Made by a program: the position numbers and the translations under genes. From Galdieria partita (taxonomy: Eukaryota > Rhodophyta > Bangiophyceae > Galdieriales > Galdieriaceae), in NCBI GenBank assembly GCA_025991245.1, contig BQMJ01000014.1:62001-126000 (forward strand): 64,000 nucleotides of DNA, written 5' to 3'. How positions within the stretch are numbered: the stretch's first letter is position 1; every line of letters begins with the position of its first letter. The notes beneath the pieces were generated by a model. That model did no database searches. It was not told where the DNA came from and saw only the letters and a program-made list of their open reading frames with translations. This document shows positions 32,361-44,374 of this stretch, piece after piece.

Positions 32361-33989
32361 TCATTTCAAATGAATGTTATCTTTGACAAACGTTTCTAAA
32401 CTAGTGATGCATTCTTGACTCCAACCAGCTACAGGATTTCTCAATAATTGTTGAAAATACTCGGGAAACGTAGCAATCAACTTGCATAATGACAATTCAA
32501 GGGTATCTTTTATAGCAGAGGCATTTCTGTACTCTTCAGAAGGCCAACGTCGGACAAGGCTAACTCGTAAATAAGAAGACAATGCCATATGACACTGCAG
32601 CATACTAGAAATAATCACTGGTAATGAAACCTGTGCTTGACCATATTTGTCATGATCTCGACTTTCCGCTGTAATAAACGCTATGGCTTGAATTGCCCAT
32701 CGAATTTTTCGTTGTGCACCAAATATTGGCAACTCCAATGAAGCTCCTACAATATCTCTTTTTACAACTTTGTTAGGTTGATTTGTCTCATGCGTTGATA
32801 TGAGAACTTTCTTAGTTTCATTTACACGTTTCCTTATAACAGAGCCCATACCAGAACTGCGAAGTTCTTCCAATTTCTGACGGTCGGAAGTTGCTTCATG
32901 TATTTGTTTTCCACTATTAGGAACATTTGCTTGCAAAACATCATTCAATTCTTTGGTTAAACTATCCATACATTCTATACAGCTCATGCATACTATTTTC
33001 CATGTTTCCCCCGTAACATCAGAAAACAGTGCATGGCAACGTCTCGAAAACCGAAGAGCTACTTGATACATATCCAAATATGCCAACCAGTTCACAATGG
33101 GTTGCCTTTTGCTGATCAGTCCTTGAATTAACCATTCATTGGTGCCAACAATATGACGAAGATGTTGAGGAGGCTCAAAGTCGATTCTTTGAGATGCAAA
33201 CACTTTGAACATTTCTAATCCTATATAACAATGAAAATATAATACTGATACAAGAACAATGATAGCCATCAAACTTCTTCCACTCGAAATAAAAACCAAG
33301 TTCTTCCATATGAGTTGTCTATAGGCACAATAGACTAAAAGAACAATGACAAAATAACCAACAGACTTGATACTTGTCGATACAGCTGGACGAAATCGGG
33401 TTCTGCAACGACGCATCCACGGCAACAAACAGTGAGGAAATTCTACAAGAAATCTTTCATATTGAACTTGCAAGCTGTAGATCATTCCAAACAGCATTCC
33501 TAGAAACCCCAAACGCAATAGGTTGTCTCCTAAAATGATCTGACCATTTTTGGAAAACACAACGGTGCTAAAAGCAGGAATGAGAAGAAAACCTGCACAG
33601 CAACACGTAAAAGCATGAATCCAACAAGTAGAACATTTTATCCCTCTCAAAACTCTTGAACGTATGCTTCCTCGTGCAACGATTGGAGATAATATCAAGC
33701 AGTCTGAATAGGAAAACGCCAAAAATCCTGCAAGACAGACAAGGCAACCAAGTCCCTGAGTGGTATAAACTGTACTCGTGGCAAAAGGCTCTCCGTCTTG
33801 AAGGGTTGAAAGTGGTAAGCCCAACACTAACGGCAGCCACCACTGAGTAAGAAAACAGCACAACCCAAAAGATAATAGCTCTAGAGAGACTGCTCTTACA
33901 AGTGCTCTTCCATAAACCAATTGTTCTGTAATTGGACTTATATGAGCTGCAAGTGTGGCCTCTACTTGACTAGTTTCAGCTATCGACAT
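32361..33989 (-). CDS. NDC1: NDC1-like transmembrane nucleoporin
   Basis: Intronless, 542 aa. The N-terminal half has about six hydrophobic helices (for example LELLSFGLCCFLTQWWLPLVL and SVGYFVIVLLVYCAYRQLIW). The C-terminal half is soluble and helical, with NWLAYLDMYQVALRFSRRCHALF, which resembles the NDC1 pattern of a W..LA..DLY..S....RR..IF block after the membrane domain. NDC1 anchors the nuclear pore complex in the nuclear envelope. The assignment rests on architecture and this block. It is divergent from MCM6 with 236 bases between start codons. Confidence 0.55.
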   Translation of the reverse strand: MSIAETSQVEATLAAHISPITEQLVYGRALVRAVSLELLSFGLCCFLTQWWLPLVLGLPLSTLQDGEPFATSTVYTTQGLGCLVCLAGFLAFSYSDCLILSPIVARGSIRSRVLRGIKCSTCWIHAFTCCCAGFLLIPAFSTVVFSKNGQIILGDNLLRLGFLGMLFGMIYSLQVQYERFLVEFPHCLLPWMRRCRTRFRPAVSTSIKSVGYFVIVLLVYCAYRQLIWKNLVFISSGRSLMAIIVLVSVLYFHCYIGLEMFKVFASQRIDFEPPQHLRHIVGTNEWLIQGLISKRQPIVNWLAYLDMYQVALRFSRRCHALFSDVTGETWKIVCMSCIECMDSLTKELNDVLQANVPNSGKQIHEATSDRQKLEELRSSGMGSVIRKRVNETKKVLISTHETNQPNKVVKRDIVGASLELPIFGAQRKIRWAIQAIAFITAESRDHDKYGQAQVSLPVIISSMLQCHMALSSYLRVSLVRRWPSEEYRNASAIKDTLELSLCKLIATFPEYFQQLLRNPVAGWSQECITSLETFVKDNIHLK

Positions 33990-34157
33990 GCATCAACCCA
34001 ACAACAACCAACCAAATTTTCAGCAACAACATGTTTTTCAGAAATACAACACTTTTACAATATACTAACCAAATATTTTTCAGACTAATGGAAATGGTTA
34101 GCTTTCTTGTTTTGCAACTTGACGCAGTTGTGGATTTCTCTTTTGTTCAATATTTAC

Positions 34158-34167
34158 TTGGCGGGAA
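34158..34167. promoter_or_regulatory. E2F-type site upstream of MCM6
   Basis: TTGGCGGGAA, that is TTCCCGCCAA on the other strand, lies 59-68 bases before the MCM6 ATG. It matches the E2F/DP consensus core TTSSCGC closely. MCM genes are classic E2F targets in animals and plants, so this placement is meaningful. The sequence is seen; the regulation is inferred. It could also serve the divergent NDC1-like gene. Confidence 0.55.
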
Positions 34168-34225
34168 CTTTTGCGCATTAAAATTTGTTTCATAGATCTA
34201 TTGTGTGAAGTTCTGTGTGGAGATA

Positions 34226-36822
<2,597 letters not shown>

Positions 36823-36845
36823 ATATATGGAAACAACTCAAGTTT

Positions 36846-38197
36846 TTACAAGTTGGTTTTGTCTTCATAGAAGCCAACGACTGCAGTCCAATCACTGAAA
36901 CAGAATACTTTTTCCACATGAAAATGATCCAAGCCTTTCACCAATCGAGGAACAGCACTAGGTTGTAAAGAACCGATCCCTAATTGACCAGCATAGTTGG
37001 CACCTAAACTATATAACTTTCCATCCATAGTCACCAAACAAGAATGATGAGATCCTGCAGCGATATCTCGAATTCTTCCATTTCTTAGACTATCTAACCA
37101 ACTTATACGAGACAAGTAAGAAAGTTGAGCATAATTATGATGTCCTAATTGTCCCCATTGTCCAAAGCCACAAGAATAAACTGTTCCATCCTTAATAAGA
37201 ATAAGTGTATGATTAGCTCCACAAGCAATATCTGTTGCAACTCGTTGTCCAATTCCTTCCACTCTTTGAGGAGTTGGATTCCGATCATTTCCATCTTTCC
37301 AAGGCTCCTGTTTATTTCCCAACTGTAGCCACTGATTACTACCACATGTCCAAACACTGCCATCTTCCATTAAGAACGCTGAATGTGCATCACCACAAGA
37401 AACTTTTTGTACCCGAATATCTTTGGGTAGAACAACAGATCCTGGAGTTTCACATTTATCTTGAGGTGTTAATTGACCTCTTCCTAACTGTCCAAATACA
37501 TCCGATAATCCCCATGAAAGTACTCTTCGCTCTTTAGTCAAAGCCAAACTACAGAGTCTCATTAAGCATACCAACACTTCTGTTTGACAACTTACCAATG
37601 ATTCTTTCCACAATGAATTTGTTCCATTTTATGTTCTCCTATCCACTGTTGAGGTGTCCTTGTAAACACTGGAGACTCTGTGAACTCGGCTTCATACAAG
37701 TCACCTCGTCTATTCCAAGCCAAAAGTTTTTGTTCCATCGGTGACAAAGCTATGCCAGTAAAAGCAACATTTCCTGCATTCAATTTGTAAAGTTGGTCAC
37801 TTCCAAAAGGATCATCAACGCGAAATAAACAAACTTCTCCTTTTCTTGAAAGCAAAGCGAAGGACGACTTCCAGTGCAACACACTCTGAATACCTTGACA
37901 TTTCACTTTTGCAATCCTTGGTAGACTGAATTTCCTATCAACTGATGTTTTAATAATATTCGTAAACGCTTCCTCTTCATTCACATGTTCTGGTGTTGAA
38001 AGCGGATCGCATCGACCGCCCCAGAACAACATTAAAGTTTCCTTCTTCTCTTCTTCTTTACTTTTAACAGAAAACCAAGAAAACATTTTCCACCAATCGT
38101 TCTTTTTAACTTCATCCACGTCTGACTTTGCATAGGAAACTTTGTAGGAACATGCCATAACTATTGTACTCACTAAAAGTTTCGACTTGCCAGACAT
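36846..38197 (-). CDS. RCC1-repeat protein, possibly mitochondrial (FMP25/RCC1L-like)
   Basis: Two exons (38197-37596, 37548-36846; 47-nt intron) give 434 aa from MSGKSK; an in-frame ATG at 38218 would add seven residues. The C-terminal 250 aa forms RCC1 propeller blades: VLSWGLSDVFGQLGRG, VSCGDAHSAFLMEDGSVWTCGSN, IACGANHTLILIKDGTVYSCGFGQWGQLG and IAAGSHHSCLVTMDGKLYSLGANYAGQLG. The N-terminus is basic and followed by a hydrophobic stretch (LLVSTIVMACSYKV), resembling the membrane-anchored mitochondrial RCC1 proteins (Fmp25, RCC1L). No guanine-nucleotide-exchange role can be claimed. The start is 51 bases from the divergent mannosyltransferase gene. Confidence 0.75.
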
Positions 38198-38248
38198 TGT
38201 TGTATTCCTGAAATTCATTTTGATTTTGTGTCCATTCAGAAGAAGACA

Positions 38249-40229
38249 ATGGCAGCTTCCAGTGACTCTAAAAGTCTTCAGCGACTTCACGAATCACCCA
38301 AAGACGAAGAAACTCTAAGGGCCTTTACAGAATCAGCCAAGAATACTAGTATATCACAAAGAGACAAAAGGACTTGGAAGTTGAGAGAAGTCTTATTTTC
38401 AAAGGCTTATTTGGGACTTGTGTTGCTTCGGTGGTTGTTGTTGTGCTTGCCGGGTTATATTTCCAACGATGAATATTATGTAAGTTTTATTATGTTTTTT
38501 CCCAAAATCTATATTCAACACCTTACAGTATACCGACTGGGCTAGTAGAGATGTATTGGGTCTGCCCGTTGTTGTTCCTGAAGAAATGGATCTGACTCCT
38601 CCTTGTCACTCAGCACTAGCTATGTTTCTCATATCGGGTTTCCCTTTATATCTATTCAAGTTACTTAAACAATCTCTTTACTTTCAAAAGTATCTCCAGA
38701 GTTTCTTTGGGAACAACAACAACTATGGGAGAATTATTGTTCAATCGGGTTTGGGAGTATTTATACTTCCTCGTATTGTTCCATTTATACTATCTCTCTT
38801 TCAAGATGTTCTTATTCTCAAGATTTGTGACAGGAAAAGGTCTTTTGCAAGAAATGTATTATTTGCTTTTGGTCTTTCATGGCCAGCATTATGTTTGTTT
38901 CCAAGGCCAACGTCTGCAATATGGCAATCCATTTGTCTCTTAATGATACTTTTATCTCTTTTACGTGTGGAGAAAGTACGAAATATCTTTTCTCTTTATG
39001 CTTTTGCCACAGCTTTGGGTATATTTATCGATCCGACTTTTGTCATTTATGCTGCAGGTTTATTACCACTTCTTCTATTCGGCTCTGGTGCTTCTTCCTT
39101 TAGGAAATATATGATGGCTATTCTCGTTTTCTTGGTAACATTTCTATCCACATGTTTTATATTTATTCTATTCGACTCGTTTTATTTCGGTACGCTTCAC
39201 ATTTCTCTGGCTGGAAAAGTTATTCAGAATCCAATGGAATGGTGGAACCAATCTAAAGAATTTCTTGCTGATTCATCTTTGAAAGAACTCTTATTTTCTA
39301 TTTCTCTGAGAGGCAAAGTATTAGTAACCAGTTTGAATTATTATGCAACAGTGGTTCCTTGGAAGTCTTGGTTACGTTTTCAATTTCAAGCTGATTTTAC
39401 GCATCTTTTGTATCATTTACCAGTGTTAGTGGGTCCCTGTTTACTGCTGTTGTTTCGATATATGGCAACCAATTCAACCAACATGTACAAAGAGTTGATG
39501 GACGAGTACAAAAAGATGACTTCCGCGAATGAGTCAAGAAAGAAGAAAAAGAAAAAGTCTTCGACGACGAAATCATCCAAGTCCAAGCAACAACAAGAGG
39601 AAGCCTTTTTTGAACCCATCGAATTGGCTATTATGTTGGCATTCTTTGCTTTGTCGTTTTCGCGTCAACAAGAAATCACTCAACTGGCACCCATCATGAC
39701 TTGTCTATCCATGATGACTGCAGATGACTTGTTGGGTAGGAAGCAGAAAAGATGGATGCACCATTTGTTTATTGCTTACAGTATTACGGGTATTGTGGTT
39801 TTTGGAATGTTACATCAGAGTGGAGTGGTTTCTTGGTTGTTGCATGAAAGTATTCAACCAAGCGTTGTTGGCTCACATTCACATTTGATATGTTACCGAA
39901 CGTTTCGACCCCCTCCAAGTTTACTTGGTGAACAACTTGGACAGTTTCAATTGTATCATTTGGGAGAAAACGTAACATCGGAACAACTTTTGTCCTTTTT
40001 GTCCGATCTGGAAACGATGAGTAACGACCAGCCTATCTTTGTGGGTACTTCTGCCACTGTAGCGTTGAAATTTGACGAATTGCGAGTGCACAAGACATTA
40101 CCAGGTCACTTAACCGTCACAGACTTGCCTGCAACTTCTTATGGTTTGTTGACAGAAAGCAAATTTGTAATATATCGTTATTGGTCAAAAATATCTGCAG
40201 CAGTACATGATGCAACAGGAAATGAATAA
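38249..40229 (+). CDS. GT22-family mannosyltransferase-like membrane protein (PIG-Z/SMP3-like)
   Basis: Two exons (38249-38479, 38529-40229; 49-nt intron) encode 643 aa with about ten hydrophobic segments. After a 45-aa cytosolic N-terminus, helix 1 leads into a lumenal loop, LPGYISNDEYYTDWASRDVLG. This parallels the catalytic loop HPDEYFQ of the GPI/ALG mannosyltransferases of family GT22, which act on dolichol-linked donors in the ER. FPRPTSAIWQ resembles the later F-R-T-x-S motif. A Lys/Ser-rich cytosolic loop lies around 410-440. Ours has SNDEY where the family has HPDEY, so activity and position in the pathway (fourth mannose of GPI is one option) are uncertain. Confidence 0.5.
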
Positions 40230-40322
40230 ACAAGTTTCAAAATCATTGTTACAAGACTGCACTGGAAAAGTAATCATATTCTTACAAATCATTTTACCAA
40301 AAACAAAAACATTTCTCAACCC

Positions 40323-40330
40323 AAAAAAAA
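40323..40330 (-). terminator. RNA polymerase III terminator of tRNA-Gln
   Basis: Eight A residues on the plus strand are T on the tRNA-Gln strand. They lie 18-25 bases beyond the tRNA 3' end and are a plausible Pol III stop. Confidence 0.6.
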
Positions 40331-40347
40331 GAGCAGAAAAGAACATC

Positions 40348-40435
40348 AGGTCCCACCGAGAATTGAACTCGGATCTACAGATTCAAAGTCTGTCGTGTGG
40401 GTCAACATCGTTTCTAACCATTACACCATGGGACC
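40348..40435 (-). tRNA. trnQ-TTG: tRNA-Gln (TTG) with a D-arm intron
   Basis: Eighty-eight bases that become a normal 72-nt tRNA-Gln once about 16 nt are removed. The acceptor stem is GGTCCCA/TGGGACC. The 5' D-stem is GTGT with loop AATGGTTA. The anticodon stem is ACAGA/TCTGT with loop CTTTGAA (anticodon TTG at 40386-40384). The T-arm is CCGAG/CTCGG with loop TTCAATT and discriminator T. The extra bases (about 40398-40413) interrupt the 3' strand of the D-stem, near positions 22/23, not the canonical 37/38 site. One base of ambiguity remains: keeping G gives GCAC, keeping A gives ACAC, and both pair with GTGT. Introns at non-canonical sites are known in Cyanidioschyzon nuclear tRNAs. Confidence 0.9.
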
Positions 40436-40478
40436 CTATCACATTACGAGTTTTTAATCCGTTTTAGCGTTTACCAAG

Positions 40479-42086
40479 TTAATCTCTTATCCAATCAATA
40501 GCTTTTTGCACAATACAAGTCATATTGGAATCCGGCCCATAAACTTCAATAGGTATATCTAATTCTTCTCCAAGTTCTTCCATTAAGCGAAGTCCTGTTT
40601 CGTAATTTGGACCACCACGTCGAACAAACACTTTCAGCTTTGCTACTTGAAGTTTTCCATGAAAGTCTTTGAGAGCTTGAATAATACCTGCAAATGTTGC
40701 AGCAATATCTGTAAAGTTCGCAATTCCCCCTCCAACCAGTAACGCACGCTTCTTTCCATCAGGATATCTCGTTGCTAGATCAAGAATAGTTCTAGCAAAC
40801 AAATAAGTCTAGTAAATAATAGGTCAACCAGACTGAAAGAATATAATATCCACACAAGTTCCACCTCTTCTTACCTCTTCTTCTTTTGGATTACCACTGT
40901 ATTCTGCATAATTTGCCAATTCATCTCCCATACCTAAATCAACTACAGTATCAGCGTAAATCACACTAGCTCCACCACCAGCAACCATGGTCCAAATGTG
41001 GCCCTTTGGATGGATCAGAGAGAGTTTCAAAGATGCACCAGACTTTTCGTCCAAAGATCGAATAAAATGCTCTTCATCTGTAAATTGAGCACCCCAAGAC
41101 TATTCACAGGGTGTCAAACCATTTCGACAAATAAACTCGTTAGGCTTGAAATACGCTACCTCTGGAAATTCTATGTCCAGCCATTTCTTTTGATTTTTAA
41201 ACATTGCATATGTATCCAACTCACATCGCATATCTAAAGGTATCACATGATTTCTATCATTTAATGTTAAAGGGTTCATTTCCAGTAAAGTCATGTCTAA
41301 GTCCTCAAAGACGAGGTAACAGCCTTTTATAAACTGCTCCAGTTGCTCACGAACTTGGAAGCTTAAATCTTGATTGGCCAGTATTGTATCCAAACCTGTA
41401 GGGTCTTCTCCTGCTGGTATGGTAACCTTGAAATTCAAAGCATTGTTCAAAATAAACTACCAAGATTGAGAAATACTCATTTTAAATACCTGTTTAACTT
41501 TATCCCAGTTTTGTTCAATCTCGACACCGCCACAACATCCAAAAGAAACAAGATTACCCTCGCGACAAGATTGAACAGAAAAATAATACTCGGCATCGTG
41601 TTCGACAAAGGGCTCAACAATAAAGTGAGTTACACGACCCTTAATTCCTTCAACCTAAAACACGTCAATAATAGTTGTCTAGTCAATAAAAACAAGCCAC
41701 ACCTCCAAACTAGAACCAAGTAAGCTTTCAATAATCTCGGAAGCTTCGTCTAAGTTTAGATTGAGTTTAACAAGATTGCTCTTTCCGCGCTTGCCAAACA
41801 ACATATCTGGTTTTACTACCAATTTACTTTCCATCAGCCAACTCTTATCGTTGTTCCATTCTTCGAACAGATGATCTCCAAAGCCGTTTTGCAACACAGG
41901 TGTTTCACTCACACTTTCTGTAACATGGTCTTCGGTATCAACAGTCGGTTTCGCCAACTGTGCCAGAGAAGGGCCTCCATCAACTACCTGTGCTACTTGG
42001 ACAGGTATATGGATCCCTTTCAGACGTTTCAAGTGCCATGCAAGCAAGCGCTTTGCGTCGTATTCTCTTATCTTCTTTCTAGCCAT
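40479..42086 (-). CDS. ACLA: ATP-citrate lyase, subunit A (N-terminal half type)
   Basis: Five exons (42086-41703, 41654-41490, 41426-41160, 41099-40875, 40808-40479) give 456 aa; introns are 48, 63, 60 and 66 nt. With ACLB it forms the cytosolic enzyme that splits citrate with ATP and CoA to acetyl-CoA and oxaloacetate, feeding lipid and sterol synthesis. The start [15 protein letters not shown] is identical in style to plant ACLA and human ACLY. Also seen: [15 protein letters not shown], the MEMNP-like block [41 protein letters not shown] and [13 protein letters not shown] 30-aa insert after residue 30 is lineage-specific. The acceptors at 41426 and 41099 were chosen to match family spacing. 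Confidence 0.94.
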
Positions 42087-42424
42087 GGGAAAAAATGCTA
42101 TCAAAAAATTGGCGCCAATTCTGGAGATACCAGTCAACAAAATGGAAGCAACACAATATCTGAAACATCTTCTTTGCATCTTTTTATACTTTCTCTTGTC
42201 AGAGGAATCATTCAGTGAACTACTCATGAACAAGCACAGTTCAAATATCTTACTTTTAGTATCAACGGAATCTATACAACTTGTCGTTTTTGTTACTGAG
42301 CCAAAATGATAGTTTTGTAGCAGTAATGATGATGATGATGATGTGTCAATATTCAAATTCGTATCGAATTCTTATCGTCTTGGTTTGAGAGATCGGCAGT
42401 GTTCATATTTATCTCCGAAAAACA
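42087..42424. promoter_or_regulatory. Shared intergenic region between ACLA and ACLB
   Basis: The 338 bases separate the start codons of the two head-to-head ATP-citrate lyase genes and must hold both promoters. A perfect 14-base palindrome AATTGGCGCCAATT lies at 42107-42120, 21 bases before the ACLA ATG; its core resembles an E2F half-site pair. A short GAT microsatellite lies at about 42327-42342. No gene was recognised inside, although the ACLA frame stays open to 42356. Confidence 0.5.
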
Positions 42425-44331
42425 ATGAATGATGCATCTAACTTGCCTGTAGACCTGTTTTCGAAAGAGACGCAAGCCATATTCTTCAACTATAAACCAC
42501 AACCCATACAGCGTATGCTAGACTTTGATTATGTCTGCAGACGTAGGGATCCCTCTGTTGCTGCTATTGTACATCCACAAAGTGCAAGTGGCGGTTTTCA
42601 AAAGGCATTTTTTGGACGAAGCGAAATAGCTATTCCAGTATATGACTCCATAGAAGAAGCCACCTCCAAACACCCCAAAGCAAACGTCTTTATCAACTAC
42701 GCTTCCTTTCGTTCTGCTTTTGAATCCTCCTTGACGGCCTTGCAACAGCCAACCATACAAACTGTGGTTATCATAGCTGAAGGAGTTCCCGAACGGAATA
42801 TCAAGATATTGATTGCTCGAGCTAAACAATATAACAAGATTGTTGTGGGACCCGCTACAGTGGGTGGTATCCAAGCAGGATCCTTCAAAATAGGAGATAC
42901 TGCCGGTACTATAGAGAATATATATCGTTGTAAACTGTATCGTCCAGGTTCTGTAGGATTTGTCTCAAAGTCGGGTGGATTATCGAATGAAATGTATAAT
43001 GTGCTTGCAAGAACGACAGATGGAATATTTGAAGGTATAGCTGTTGGAGGAGACACCTATCCGGGTTCTACCTTGGCTGATCATGTTTGGAGGTTTGAGC
43101 AAATACCAAGTATCAAGATGATCGTTGTTCTAGGTGAATTGGGAGGCAGAGATGAATATCAAGTTGCACGAATGGTAAAGAAAGGGCTCATAAAGAAGCC
43201 CATTGTTGCTTGGGTCTCAGGGACATGTGCCAGTTGTTTCCATTCCTCTGAAGTACAGTTTGGTCATGCTGGTGCTAAATCTGGTGAAAGTGATACTAGT
43301 GCCTTATCTAAGAATGCTGCTTTGAAAAATGCAGGCGTACATGTTCCTGATTCTTTTGAATCCTTTGCAGAACAAATTCAACTTGTATATCAGCGTCTAG
43401 TAACAGATGGAGTAATCATTCCAGCCCCTGAGGTAACACCAGAGATTCTTCCAAAGGACTTGCATACAGCTTTGAAGGAAGGGCACATTCGGAAAGCGAC
43501 CCATATTGTGAGTACCATTAGTGATGATAGAGGAGAAGAGCCACTCTATTTAGGCATACCTATTTCTGAGGTGATACAACAGGAGATGAGTATCGGTGAT
43601 GTTATTTCGTTGTTGTGGTTTAAGAGAAAGTTGCCACGATGGGCATCGAAATTTATTGAAATGTGTTTGATCGTTGCAGCAGACCATGGCCCTTGTGTTT
43701 CTGGAGCTCATAATACTATTGTTACAGCCAGAGCAGGCAAAGTAATGATGACTCCACGATTCAATGATACTATTCTCACATTGTTTATTGATAGGATTTA
43801 ATCTCTTGTTTGTGTTCAGGGTTATTGACAATTGGACCTCGGTTTGGCGGTGCTATTGATGATGCTGCAATCAACTTTAAGAAAGCGTTGGACAATGGAA
43901 TACCACCGGATGTATTTGTAGAAGATTTGAAACGTCAAGGCCGCCGTGTAGAAGGAATTGGGCATCGTATAAAGACAGCAGAAAATCAAGACAAGCGAGT
44001 TGAAATACTTTGCCAATATGCAAAACAGCATTTTCCAGCTATGAAGTATTTCAATTATGCCCGAGCAGTGGAGTCTTATACTTTACAAAAGGCCAACAAC
44101 TTAGTGTTAAATATTGATGGCTGTATTGGTTCTCTTTTAGTTGATTTACTTTCATCTTGTGGTTGTTTTTCTGAACAGGAAGTGAAGGAAATATTAGAAT
44201 TGGGAGCATTGAATGGTCTTTTTGTGCTAAGTCGTTCCATTGGTCTTATTGGACATGCTTTAGATCAGAAGAGAATGAAACAGCCTTTATATAGACATCC
44301 CGCAGATGATGTTTTGTATGCAACTGAATGA
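42425..44331 (+). CDS. ACLB: ATP-citrate lyase, subunit B (C-terminal half type)
   Basis: Two exons (42425-43741, 43795-44331; 53-nt intron) encode 617 aa, close to plant ACLB (608). Family features in order: an N-terminal CoA-binding part (QPIQRMLDFDYVCRR), GPATVGGIQAGSFKIGDTAG, SKSGGLSNEMYN, the phospho-histidine region FGHAGAKSGESDTSALSKN with the catalytic His, and the citrate-synthase-like part [36 protein letters not shown] and GIGHRIKTAENQDKRV. The acceptor at 43795 restores AGKDLISCLCSGLL, so the longer downstream AG is rejected. It is head-to-head with ACLA. Confidence 0.95.
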
Positions 44332-44374
44332 GAGATAATTGTCTTTCTATTTTGGAATAAAGAATTGGGTAAAG

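Noticed and set aside
41457-41489. A 33-nt intron in ACLA
   Set aside because: Splicing at the first AG after the stop would add ten residues not found in the family. The next acceptor (41427) gives a 63-nt intron and the exact spacing of plant ACLA.
42327-42342. GAT tandem repeat, and a CAA repeat at 47399-47416
   Set aside because: Simple microsatellites, too short and without spacers; not a CRISPR array or a mobile-element feature.
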